A DNA stretch of 64,000 nucleotides. It comes from Chloroflexota bacterium (GTDB lineage Bacteria; Chloroflexota; Anaerolineae; Promineifilales; Promineifilaceae). The DNA lies in the NCBI GenBank assembly GCA_017993775.1, contig JAGOMA010000004.1, positions 1 through 64,000 on the forward strand, given 5' to 3'. The notes below the pieces were generated by a model. That model ran no database searches. It saw only the letters and a program-made list of their open reading frames with translations, and was not told the DNA's origin. Below, in pieces: positions 31,924 to 39,261 of this stretch. The translations under genes and the position numbers were made by a program. Position 1 is the first letter of the stretch; each line of letters opens with the position of its first letter.

Positions 31924-33456
31924 TCAGCCCCCAACGCCCAGTTGGTCGCACACAAAAACGCGCATCTCATAAGCGCCGCCGCCTTCGTACCCCCACACCT
32001 GCCGCTCAATTTCCCGGCCGCTTTCGCCGCGCCGGGTCATCTCGATAATTTGGCGAATTTGCGTTGGAGACACGAATCCCCGCGGCGTGCTGAGGCCCAC
32101 ATTCTCCGGCCGTTGGTACGGGTCGCTGCCGGCCGAATCCCGCAGCAAGGTGGGAGTCGGGGCGGTCAGGATGGGGCCGTGGCCTGGCGGCTGGATGTTG
32201 GGGATGATGACCGGCTGCGCGGCGCGCATCGTGCGCAACACGGCCGGCCGCTCTTGCTGCTGCACCAGGTCGGGGTACGCTTCCACCGCCGACTGACCCA
32301 GGTAAAGAATGGCGCCGAAGTTGTTCAGCACGTCGCCCTCGCCATCGATGCCCAGCGTCTTGACGCGGGTGCTCTGCGTGCTGACGGCCAGGAACAGGCC
32401 GAACTTGCGCCCCTCGCGCACCCACTTGCGCCAGACGACGGCCACGTCGCGGCTCAACTCATCCACGATGGCTGGCATCTCGTCGGTGGCCACCGTCACC
32501 GGCTGGCTGCGGAAGCTGGTGTCCCCGGCGGCCATCTGGCGCGCCCGGTCATTCAGCTGCTGCATCATCCAGTCCATGAATCCGCCGATCTCCTCGAAGC
32601 CGCGCCCGCCGCCGATGACGCGGGCATCCAGCCAGGAGCCAGGCTCGTAATGTGGATCGAGCACATAGACCTGCTGCCCCGCTTCCAGGCGCGCTTTGAT
32701 GATGGCCCGCAGCGCCGTGCTCTTGCCGGCGTCGGTGGGACCGACGACCAGGGCGTGGCCGCTGGTGAGCGCGGGCAGGTCGGCCGCCGGCTGCGGCAGC
32801 GCCAACGGCGGCTCGTCGGGCGTGGTGATGCGCGGTTCGGAGAGCTGGCGGTAGCCGTTGCCGGAGTAGACCAGCACGGCCGGTTCGCGCCCTTGGCCAC
32901 GGTCGATGACCATCGGCTGTGAACGGCGCATGAAGGCGACGCCCACCAGCATCAGGGTGACAGTCAGCCCAATGACGCCCACGCCCACCAGCCAGGGCCA
33001 GACGGCCGCCCACAGCTCGTCGTTGCGGATGGCCACCCGCTCGCGCTCGCGCTGGATGGCCAGGCGGGTCGCTTCGTCGGCGACCAGGCGCTGCTCGACG
33101 ATGGCCACCTGGGCCACGGCCGTCGCTGTGGCATTGCTGGCGATGGCTTCGCGGGTTCCTTCTACGGCCATTGCCTGCATGGTGGCCTGGTGTCCGGCGG
33201 CTTCGGCCGTCAGCGTCACCATGTCGCGTGTAGACTGTGCCACGGCCGTGGCGGCGGCGGCCTGACTGGTGGCCGCAATATAACCCTGGTACGCCTGGCT
33301 GGTGGCGGCCTGGGCGGCGGCGACATACGTCGCCTGAGCCGCCTCAACGGCGATGCCGCCGGGCTGCGGGGCGTAGCCCGCCTGGGGCGTCGCGCAGGCT
33401 GCAGCCAGCCAAGCCAGGGCGATGAGCAAAATCACGATTGGTCGCTTTGCGTCCAT
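31924..33456 (-). CDS. Lipid-anchored FtsK/HerA-type DNA-translocase-like ATPase
   Basis: 510 residues from ATG at 33456. Signal peptide with lipobox (LAWLAAAC), an Ala/Thr/Gln-rich external region about 25-150, one membrane helix about 155-182 (VWPWLVGVGVIGLTVTLMLV), then a cytoplasmic ATPase domain with Walker A GPTDAGKST (about 234-242), Walker B-type TDEMPAIV (about 323-330) and a sensor-like FLAVSTQSTRVKTLG. The fold fits FtsK, TraD/VirD4 and HerA translocases. The outer lipid anchor plus one helix gives a consistent topology. It may move the element's DNA at segregation or transfer. The C-terminus ends with an HTH-like PTQIRQIIEMTRRG region. Confidence 0.75.
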   Translation of the reverse strand: MDAKRPIVILLIALAWLAAACATPQAGYAPQPGGIAVEAAQATYVAAAQAATSQAYQGYIAATSQAAAATAVAQSTRDMVTLTAEAAGHQATMQAMAVEGTREAIASNATATAVAQVAIVEQRLVADEATRLAIQRERERVAIRNDELWAAVWPWLVGVGVIGLTVTLMLVGVAFMRRSQPMVIDRGQGREPAVLVYSGNGYRQLSEPRITTPDEPPLALPQPAADLPALTSGHALVVGPTDAGKSTALRAIIKARLEAGQQVYVLDPHYEPGSWLDARVIGGGRGFEEIGGFMDWMMQQLNDRARQMAAGDTSFRSQPVTVATDEMPAIVDELSRDVAVVWRKWVREGRKFGLFLAVSTQSTRVKTLGIDGEGDVLNNFGAILYLGQSAVEAYPDLVQQQERPAVLRTMRAAQPVIIPNIQPPGHGPILTAPTPTLLRDSAGSDPYQRPENVGLSTPRGFVSPTQIRQIIEMTRRGESGREIERQVWGYEGGGAYEMRVFVCDQLGVGG

Positions 33457-33863
33457 TGGGGCAACTCCTGCGGCCGCTGTGCGCGCGGCAGCGTGTCCAT
33501 TGGCTGGGCGGGATAGTCGGGCAGCGTGGGCAGATAGGGCATGGGCTGGTGATGGGGCGGCGACGGCCGTTTGCGGATCAGCCGCCACTGCTTCAGCAGG
33601 TCGGTTCCGCCGCGCATCACGAAGACCATCGCGCCCACGGCCACCAGCGCCAGCGCCAGCAGCCCTGCGCCGCCAAAGGAGCGGGTCTGGTCGGCGACGA
33701 CCGGTGTCTGGCGGGATTGCAGCGCCAGTTCGGCCGCGCCGACCGGCTGAGACTGCACCTCGACATAGGCGGCGATGGCCTCGTCGGCCGACTGGCTGAG
33801 GATGAATATCGCCGCCGACAACAGCAGCAAACAAAACAGCGCGATCATAGATACAACTTTCAT
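33432..33863 (-). CDS. Membrane protein partner of the FtsK-like ATPase
   Basis: 143 residues from ATG at 33863. Two membrane helices (about 5-24, MIALFCLLLLSAAIFIL; about 68-86, GLLALALVAVGAMVFVM) separated by an external stretch, then a Pro-rich cytoplasmic tail. It overlaps the ATPase start by 25 bases, so the two are probably coupled and may form a membrane complex. Function unknown. Confidence 0.65.
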   Translation of the reverse strand: MKVVSMIALFCLLLLSAAIFILSQSADEAIAAYVEVQSQPVGAAELALQSRQTPVVADQTRSFGGAGLLALALVAVGAMVFVMRGGTDLLKQWRLIRKRPSPPHHQPMPYLPTLPDYPAQPMDTLPRAQRPQELPQWTQSDQS

Positions 33864-33995
33864 TTGGTTCCTTTTTGGGGAACGGCCGTCTGTGATATAC
33901 TGAAACGGCCGTTCCCGACATCCCTTGGCGGCAATGGTAGGCCGGTGCTGATACACCGGCCGTTTTTATTTCACGAGTACATCACCTCAATCCAA

Positions 33996-34011
33996 TGTTG
34001 GCGCGCCAACA
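33996..34011. repeat. 16-bp palindrome TGTTGGCGCGCCAACA, copy 6
   Basis: Perfect copy one base beyond the stop codon of the ParB-like gene. Copies next to their own ParB gene would be natural for a centromere. Confidence 0.9.
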
Positions 34012-36057
34012 CTACGAAATCAGAGCATAGGCCCCACTGTAAACCTCAACGGCGATGCCCTCTAGGGCGAGGCCGGTCAGCTGCTCGGCGACCTCGCCCT
34101 GGCTCAGCCCAGTGGCGGCGGCAATTTCGGCCACTGTTTGCGGCGTCTCGGACAACCAACCCAGGAGTTCAGTGTCTTCTTCGTCGTACTCACCCGTCTC
34201 CTCTTCCTCATCCACCTGGGCCTGCGCCGCCCGCCGCGCCGCCCGGTCGGCCTCTACCTCGGCCTCATAGGCCAGCTTCGCGTCCATGTCGCGCAGCGCG
34301 CGGCGCAGCTCGTCGCGCAGCGTGTCCATCTCCTCCCCCAATGGCCCCGCCGGGGCAAACCAAGCCAACGCCCCCTTCAGCGCTCCCCGGCAATCCTCCC
34401 AGCCCCAGGAGCCGTATGGGCGGCGGCTGTACCACAGGTGCAGCGCCATCACCGCCTCGCGGCGTGGGTCGGCGGCGGCGGATAGGGGCCGCCCATCCAG
34501 GCCGGCGCGAGAGAGGAAGGTGCGAATTCGCTCCAGGTCGCGCCAGTCGGTCAGATAACCGGGATAGCCGGGCGCATTCTTCAGCACGTACTCGACAAAC
34601 AGCCCCAGCATGGTCTCGTACTCATCTACCCACTCTTGATCCGGCTTCCGGATGACCGCCTGCATGATGTCGCTCAGGCCGTCAAACGGCAGGTAGATGG
34701 CATCGACCACGGCCGCGCGCACAGCTTTGTCGGCGTCCTTCAAAATCTTCTTGGCCTCTTTGGCCCATGCCGCCTGGTCTTCTTTCGTGGCAATGTCCGC
34801 CACATGTTTGCTGGCCGCCTGGTCGCCGGGCAGCATGTGCAGCGGCAAATTTCCACGGTGGCCGATGACGATGGGGTAACGGCCGTCGCCTTGCCACAGG
34901 TCGCTGCCGGAGGCGTATTTGTAAAACCCCGCCCCTTCGGTGAACGGCCGAAACGCCGATTTGCCCAGCACCCAGCCAAAGACGAAGTTCGTGCCTGGGC
35001 GCTGCTGCCCGGATTCCCACAGCGCCTTGAGCGCTTTGTACTGCTCAAAATCCAACTCGAAATCTTCCGGCCGGTCGCTGAAGGGGATGCCCAGCACGGT
35101 TTCGGCGTCGGCGATGATGGCGGCCTGGGCGGCGGCCTCTTTGACGTGCAGGCACTCAGGCCGCAGGCAGGTGGTGTTGATGCGCATCGGGCAGCCCTGG
35201 CAAAGCGGCTGCCGCGCGCCCTCAACGTCCAGCCGCATATCGGCGACCAGTTTGGCCAGCGGTTGGCCCGCGTGCTCGACCGCGCGCTTGGCGTACTCGC
35301 GGATGGCGTCCGAGGTCATCTTGGGGTCGTTGATGGCCTTTTCGATGAAGGCGGCCGGGGCAATGGGCGGCCCCCAATGAGCTTGAGTGGACCCCCATTT
35401 CACGCTGCCGTTGGTGCGCGTCTGCACGTCGACCACCGGAGCCAGCGCCAGGCAGGCGCGTTCGCTCAGACGGCCGTCGCGGTTGGCTTGCTGAATCTCG
35501 GCCGGCAGCTCCAGGAGGCGCAGGCGGTTGGCCACGGTGGACCGGTCGACGCCCCAGGCAGAGGCTACCTCGCGCTGGCTGCTGGCCCGTTCCAGTTTGC
35601 GCGCCAACAGTTCGGCCTCTTCCACAGCCGAGATGTCTTTGCGCTCGCGGTTTTCCGCCCACACGGCATCGAGCATCTGCTCGTCGGTAAATTCGCTAAC
35701 CTGGACGGGGAAGACGCCGCGTGTGTACCCCGGTTCCTGGTTGGCCCACAGGTGGCGGAAAGCGCGCAGGCGGCGGTGGCCGAAGGCCAGTTGGACGCGC
35801 ACGGCCGTGTCGGGCAGCATCACGCGGTCTTTGTCGGTCAGGGTCAGCGCCTTGGCCGGGCTGAGGACTGCGCCGGCCGGCTGCGCCGCGTTGCGGAAGA
35901 TGACCCGGCCACGGGGAATTTGCATCAGGCCGTAGGTCTCCGGGTAGCTGTCGCGGGCGGCGGCGATACGGCCGGCCAGGTCGGCGGTGTCACCATATTC
36001 CTGGCGAGCTTGGAACGGGTTGTCATCAATTTGGGTGAGGGGGACAAAAATCAACAT
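34012..36057 (-). CDS. ParB-like partition/nucleoid protein with Cys cluster and C-terminal winged helix
   Basis: 681 residues. N-terminal ParB domain (PLTQIDDNPFQARQEYGDTA; GHRRLRAFRH, the GERRxRA-like motif, near residue 95), then VWAENRERKDISAVEEAELL and a helix-turn-helix SQREVASAWGVDRSTVANRL (about 158-178). A four-Cys cluster follows at about 286-301 (CQGCP ... C ... CLRPEC), a large unassigned region to about 620, and a C-terminal winged-helix-like end (LLGWLSETPQTVAEIAAATG). ParB proteins bind a centromere and spread along DNA. Length is about twice the usual; the middle part is unlike standard ParB. No ParA was found in the window. Confidence 0.8.
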   Translation of the reverse strand: MLIFVPLTQIDDNPFQARQEYGDTADLAGRIAAARDSYPETYGLMQIPRGRVIFRNAAQPAGAVLSPAKALTLTDKDRVMLPDTAVRVQLAFGHRRLRAFRHLWANQEPGYTRGVFPVQVSEFTDEQMLDAVWAENRERKDISAVEEAELLARKLERASSQREVASAWGVDRSTVANRLRLLELPAEIQQANRDGRLSERACLALAPVVDVQTRTNGSVKWGSTQAHWGPPIAPAAFIEKAINDPKMTSDAIREYAKRAVEHAGQPLAKLVADMRLDVEGARQPLCQGCPMRINTTCLRPECLHVKEAAAQAAIIADAETVLGIPFSDRPEDFELDFEQYKALKALWESGQQRPGTNFVFGWVLGKSAFRPFTEGAGFYKYASGSDLWQGDGRYPIVIGHRGNLPLHMLPGDQAASKHVADIATKEDQAAWAKEAKKILKDADKAVRAAVVDAIYLPFDGLSDIMQAVIRKPDQEWVDEYETMLGLFVEYVLKNAPGYPGYLTDWRDLERIRTFLSRAGLDGRPLSAAADPRREAVMALHLWYSRRPYGSWGWEDCRGALKGALAWFAPAGPLGEEMDTLRDELRRALRDMDAKLAYEAEVEADRAARRAAQAQVDEEEETGEYDEEDTELLGWLSETPQTVAEIAAATGLSQGEVAEQLTGLALEGIAVEVYSGAYALIS

Positions 36058-36082
36058 CAGATACTCCTTTTTTTGGGGGGGA

Positions 36083-36514
36083 CTAAGCCATGATAAACAT
36101 GGGCTGGTTCATTTGCGCCAATTGGCGACGGGCCTGCTCAATCTCTGCTTCGATAACAGCCAATGGGCGCATCAGACCAACGGCCGCTTCCATTTCGTAG
36201 CGCAGCTCATCGCCAATTGGCTCGTGGTTCGCCTGAAACGGCGGGTGTTCAAACTCGCCGCGGCCGTAGCGCCACGCATCGCGCCGGGTGCGCCGTTCCA
36301 CCTCTCCGGCGGCATATACGCGCTCGATGGTGGCCAGGAACTCATTCACGCGGGGAAAGTATTTTCCCGAACGCATATGTTCCTGTGCCGCCGCGTGCAG
36401 CATGTCGGTCGGAACATGGGCGGTCATTTGAGCCAGGTTGCGAACTCTGGCTTCGGTAACGTTGGGACCGGCATATTCATCGCGCAGCATTTGGATAATC
36501 TCGATTCTATTCAT
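36083..36514 (-). CDS. Small helical protein, replication accessory candidate
   Basis: 143 residues from ATG at 36514, overlapping the replication-protein gene by eight bases. All-helical sequence (RIEIIQMLRDEYAGPNVTEA, AQMTAHVPTDMLHAAAQEHM, KYFPRVNEFLATIERVYAAG) with a C-terminal heptad helix. In size and place behind a replication initiator it is comparable to phage helicase loaders or primosome helpers, though no diagnostic motif was seen. Confidence 0.6.
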   Translation of the reverse strand: MNRIEIIQMLRDEYAGPNVTEARVRNLAQMTAHVPTDMLHAAAQEHMRSGKYFPRVNEFLATIERVYAAGEVERRTRRDAWRYGRGEFEHPPFQANHEPIGDELRYEMEAAVGLMRPLAVIEAEIEQARRQLAQMNQPMFIMA

Positions 36515-37487
36515 GTGGCAAACCTAACTCCTTGAAGATTTTTTCTACGTCCACCTGGCCGTTGGTCTGGGCGCTGCTTGTACTGGTCGGCGTCTGATTC
36601 GGGATCAGGTCGTTGATGGCGAGCTTGATGGTCTCCAGAACCTCCTTCGGCCTGGGCGGCTGGTTTTTCTGCCCGCGCCAGTCGTGGAGATACCAGTTCC
36701 AGTGGCCGTTGGCCGATTGGCCAGGGCTGTAATGTGTCAGCACCTGCCCGGCGGTGTAAGCGCCCAGCAGGCCAGCGGCCGTTTTGCTCAAAATTCCCCA
36801 ATTGGCATGGCCGTCCATCACGGTCACTTCGGCCAGAGCGTTGACCATTTCGGCCAGCAGCAGCTTTTGCGGGGGGAGGGGGGGAGTCCCTCTCTCTTCA
36901 CGGAACTCTTCGGAACTCTCTAGGAACTCTACGGAACTATCACAAGCATTGCTTGTGACGATTGTGACGATCTCTTGTGACGTTTCCGGTTTTTGTTGTG
37001 ACGATTCGGCGAGTTGTTGTGACAATCTTTTGACCTGTTGTGACAATTCCTCAACTATCGTCACAAGGCGAATCATCACAGCCTTGTCTTGTGACGATTC
37101 GGGCGTTTGTTGTGACGTTTCCGATGCGGCAAGGGCTGCTTGTGACGTTTCTTGAATAATCGTCACATCGCCTTGTGACAATTTATCGATTATCGTCACA
37201 CGGTAGACGGTCCAGGAACCACGGCCGTCGCCGCCCTGCTGGACCACCTCTAACTCGCCGGATTCCAACAGCGTGGGCATGAGGTTGTAGACGGTGTTGC
37301 GGTGGACGCGTGCGGCCTCGGCGATGCCGGAGTAACTGAGGCAGCGCTGCGGGCTGCCAACGACGCCACATACCCCATCGTCGCCGGCGCGGTCAGCAAT
37401 AGCCATGAGGACACGGAACGCGCCGAAGTCGCGGTCTTTTACGAATTCGGAATGCAGCCGGACGGCCGTAATAGCCTGAATGCTCAT
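36507..37487 (-). CDS. Winged-helix replication initiator-like protein
   Basis: 326 residues. Residues about 15-100 form a helix-turn-helix region (FRVLMAIADRAGDDGVC, LSYSGIAEAARVHRNTVYNL, LLESGELEVVQQGG) like the N-terminal domain of phage O/DnaD-type initiators. Residues about 105-190 are a Ser/Gln-rich linker with SQ repeats whose DNA is an iteron array. The C-terminal part (about 210-326) is a helical region with GHWNWYLHDWRGQ and a KEVLETIKLAINDLI helix. The layout of DNA-binding domain, origin-coding linker and C-terminal partner domain is the lambda O plan. Confidence 0.7.
   Translation of the reverse strand: MSIQAITAVRLHSEFVKDRDFGAFRVLMAIADRAGDDGVCGVVGSPQRCLSYSGIAEAARVHRNTVYNLMPTLLESGELEVVQQGGDGRGSWTVYRVTIIDKLSQGDVTIIQETSQAALAASETSQQTPESSQDKAVMIRLVTIVEELSQQVKRLSQQLAESSQQKPETSQEIVTIVTSNACDSSVEFLESSEEFREERGTPPLPPQKLLLAEMVNALAEVTVMDGHANWGILSKTAAGLLGAYTAGQVLTHYSPGQSANGHWNWYLHDWRGQKNQPPRPKEVLETIKLAINDLIPNQTPTSTSSAQTNGQVDVEKIFKELGLPHE
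36902..37200. repeat. Iteron array within the initiator gene, candidate replication origin
   Basis: About ten copies of TTGTGAC, most followed by G or A and TT (for example 36962, 36975, 36996, 37017, 37038, 37089, 37110, 37140, 37173), with inverted GTCACA at 37060, 37162 and 37195, in about 250 bases. Next to it GGAACT repeats four times with about 10-base spacing (36902, 36912, 36923, 36933). The density far exceeds codon bias for the SQ repeats it encodes. Confidence 0.75.
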
Positions 37488-37759
37488 GCCGCTCCCGCCT
37501 CCTGCTTCAGGCGTTGGTAGGCCGCGTTATCGCTGTAGGCGACGCGGGCCAGCCGGTAGGCTGTTGGCGCGCCAACACTTGGGCGCCAATGGTCGTAAAT
37601 TCGGGTGTGCATGATGGTCAATCTTTCATCATCCACGAGCTGCTGCCGATAATGGTCGCTTTCTGGTTGGCCCATGCACGGCTGTTTGTTAGCTGCCGGC
37701 GCATCGTCGGCCTCAGCCGGAGGCGCAACGGGCAGGCGTGGTGTTGCGGGTTTTCTCAA
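37484..37759 (-). CDS. Small hypothetical protein
   Basis: 91 residues from a TTG at 37759 that overlaps the VRR-NUC stop (TTGA). Pro/Ala-rich N-terminus, then MGQPESDHYRQQLVDDERLT and a C-terminal part (YRLARVAYSDNAAYQRLKQE) partly encoded by the 16-bp palindrome. It overlaps the initiator start by four bases, so it fits the operon. Unrecognised. Confidence 0.5.
   Translation of the reverse strand: MRKPATPRLPVAPPAEADDAPAANKQPCMGQPESDHYRQQLVDDERLTIMHTRIYDHWRPSVGAPTAYRLARVAYSDNAAYQRLKQEAGAA
37562..37577. repeat. 16-bp palindrome TGTTGGCGCGCCAACA, copy 7
   Basis: Perfect copy in a small early gene directly upstream of the initiator gene, encoding SVGAPTA on the minus strand. Confidence 0.9.
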
Positions 37760-38145
37760 GATTGCTCTCCCGATAAGTATTGTGTGATAGCGCGCTGGGC
37801 GGCTTCGAAGCCCCAGCATACGGCCGTTTTGTAGCCTTGCTTGGCCAGCGCTTCTAGCCACCACAGCTGTTCATCGCTTGGCTTGTTGTCGCCGAACTTC
37901 ATTTCAACCACCAGGCCGTGGTAGCCGCCACGAGCCACCGGCAGCCACAAATCGGGCACGCCTGCTTTCATGCCTTCGGCTTTCAGGCGCACGGCCTCGC
38001 GGCTGAAGCGTCGCCCTTTAGCGTCTCTCGCCCAGGGCAGCTTGGCCCCATTGATGACGGCGAAAAGCAGCTTCAGATCTGGCCAGACGTTGGCCTGGTA
38101 ATCGGCCCAGTCAATAAGGGCTGCCTGCTCGTCGTGTTCACTCAC
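37756..38145 (-). CDS. VRR-NUC nuclease
   Basis: 129 residues. Shows the PD-(D/E)xK VRR-NUC pattern: N-terminal DEQAALIDWADYQANVWPDL, INGAKLPWARDAKGRRFSRE, then GVPDLWLPVARGGYHGLVVE with catalytic D and ExK (VVEMKFGDNKPSDEQ), and helix QLWWLEALAKQGYKTAVCWG. Small stand-alone VRR-NUC proteins are common in phages and are thought to act on branched or replication-linked DNA. Coupled to the genes on both sides by four-base overlaps. Confidence 0.85.
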   Translation of the reverse strand: MSEHDEQAALIDWADYQANVWPDLKLLFAVINGAKLPWARDAKGRRFSREAVRLKAEGMKAGVPDLWLPVARGGYHGLVVEMKFGDNKPSDEQLWWLEALAKQGYKTAVCWGFEAAQRAITQYLSGEQS

Positions 38146-38696
38146 CGGTATTCCTCCACATCCGCTGAGGCTAGGCCGGGTAGCATTTCTTGTTTTTCTT
38201 TGGGTTTCTCGTGAGGGCAGGTAGGCTCAATGTATACCTCGGAGAGGGGGATGGACTGGATGTAGTAACCCTGCTCGGCCCAGACTTGCAGCACCTTCGC
38301 CACACCGGTTTCGCCGCCGGTGATGGGTGGCTGCACGCCGACGCAGCAGCCGCAATTTTTCTCGGCCACGTATACCAGCGGCTCGGCATCCGGTGGTGGC
38401 GTGTGGTCGCAAATGGCGACGTTGGCAGACATCTTCTTGACGGTGCGTACCATCCATCCCGCCTTCCCCCACTCGGCCAGCACGCGGCCGGCTGCTTTTT
38501 CATCGTAGCCGTGTGGATGAACGGCCAGCGCACATTGGCAGTACGGCCGTGTGGCGACGTACACGTAGGGTCCGATTTTGTATTTCTTGGGCAGGGTAAC
38601 AATGTCAGCCAATGCCCGGTTGAAGGTCTCCAGGCTGACTGGGCCGGTTGAACGGCCGTTGGTGCTGAATTCGATGGTCGTTGTATCTGTGTCCAT
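38142..38696 (-). CDS. Protein with two Cys/His-rich repeats
   Basis: 184 residues from ATG at 38696. Two tandem copies of a module of about 55 residues: first YVYVATRPYCQCALAVHP ... WGKAGWMVRTVKK ... CDH, second LVYVAEKNCGCCVGVQPP ... WAEQGYYIQSIPL ... CPH. Each has a CxC pair and a C-x-H end that could bind one metal ion. Unrecognised; short acidic C-terminus. First gene of the leftward replication operon, just downstream of the tRNA-like sequence. Confidence 0.65.
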   Translation of the reverse strand: MDTDTTTIEFSTNGRSTGPVSLETFNRALADIVTLPKKYKIGPYVYVATRPYCQCALAVHPHGYDEKAAGRVLAEWGKAGWMVRTVKKMSANVAICDHTPPPDAEPLVYVAEKNCGCCVGVQPPITGGETGVAKVLQVWAEQGYYIQSIPLSEVYIEPTCPHEKPKEKQEMLPGLASADVEEYR

Positions 38697-38722
38697 ACTT
38701 ACTCCTGTTTGATAAATAAAAG

Positions 38723-38814
38723 TGTCACCGGGCGGGATTCGAACCCGCGACCTACTTTCATGTCCGCTTGCGCGGGGCGCGCCGTCGCTCTGCCCTGACT
38801 GAGCTACCGGTGAC
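38723..38814 (-). tRNA. Degenerate or atypical tRNA-like gene
   Basis: The minus strand has an 8-bp acceptor stem (GTCACCGG with CCGGTGAC), U8-A9, a standard D arm (GCTC ... GAGC) and a perfect T arm (GCGGG-TTCGAAT-CCCGC). Between D and T stems are 38 bases, not the usual 23. This part is GC-rich (GCGCG-CCC-CGCGC) and shows no 5-bp stem with a 7-base loop carrying U33, so no anticodon can be assigned. G at -1 paired to C73 would fit tRNA-His, but no GUG loop is seen. Either a tRNA with a damaged anticodon arm, or a tRNA mimic. No CCA is encoded. Confidence 0.6.
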
Positions 38815-38907
38815 AAGTTATTAAAATCCGGGTTTAGGCTAAGGAACCCGGCAAACCTGCAAACCCACAAAAGCAAAGGAGGAAGAAAACGGGTGACTCG
38901 TCACGTT

Positions 38908-38968
38908 CACCTGGCTGTGGCCAACGGCCGCCAGGAGGGCGGAAACGGCCGTTGGCCACAGCCAGGTG
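38908..38968. repeat. Perfect 23-bp inverted repeat with 15-base spacer
   Basis: Left arm 38908-38930 and right arm 38946-38968 are exact complements (each contains CTGTGGCCAACGG or its complement). It lies between the leftward replication operon and two small leftward genes. No T-run follows, so it is not an ordinary terminator. The inner part contains the ACGGCCGT-type motif. Confidence 0.85.
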
Positions 38969-39036
38969 GACATGAAACAGAACGGTTGTGCTATAATACA
39001 AACACTCCCCAATTTCTGTCCCCATCCACCCCCTAT

Positions 39037-39261
39037 TTAGACCGGCCTCCCCAGGCCGGTCGCTCTTTCTAGTCGTCGCCGGTCCACCTCTGCTATGACA
39101 ATCTGGCGAATCCGGGCGCTGTCCTCAGCGATGCCCACCAGGTCGGCCAGGATATCCGGATCATCGGACATGTAGACCAATCGTCTCACGCGCTGCTGGA
39201 TGCGTAGGCTCACGGCAATCGCGTCCTCGTAGCTGTGTAGTTCGTTATCTGGTAGTCGCAT
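39037..39261 (-). CDS. Small helical protein
   Basis: 74 residues from ATG at 39261, which overlaps the stop of the membrane protein gene. Acidic N-terminus (RLPDNELHSYEDAIAVSLRI), then RRLVYMSDDPDILADLVGIA and a basic end. Likely all helix; unrecognised. Pairs with the next gene as a small early cassette. Confidence 0.55.
   Translation of the reverse strand: MRLPDNELHSYEDAIAVSLRIQQRVRRLVYMSDDPDILADLVGIAEDSARIRQIVIAEVDRRRLERATGLGRPV

Noticed and set aside
31819-32922. 367-codon plus-strand frame opposite the FtsK-like gene
   Set aside because: Shadow frame over Walker motifs of the minus-strand gene; it also runs through the iteron cluster.
33457-33921. N-terminal extension of the FtsK-like gene up to about 33921 on the minus strand
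   Set aside because: The residues before the lipobox start are Arg/Ala/Gly-rich out-of-frame shadow of the overlapping membrane-protein gene (33432-33863); the signal peptide begins at 33456.
34636-36093. 485-codon plus-strand frame opposite the ParB-like gene
   Set aside because: His/Gly/Gln-rich shadow frame; the ParB and HTH motifs are on the minus strand.
36954-37200. CRISPR array
   Set aside because: The TTGTGAC boxes are too short, unevenly spaced and in mixed orientation, without spacer-repeat structure.
38697-38876. N-terminal extension of the Cys/His-repeat protein up to 38876
   Set aside because: The extra residues are a translation of the tRNA-like sequence; ATG 38696 is used instead.
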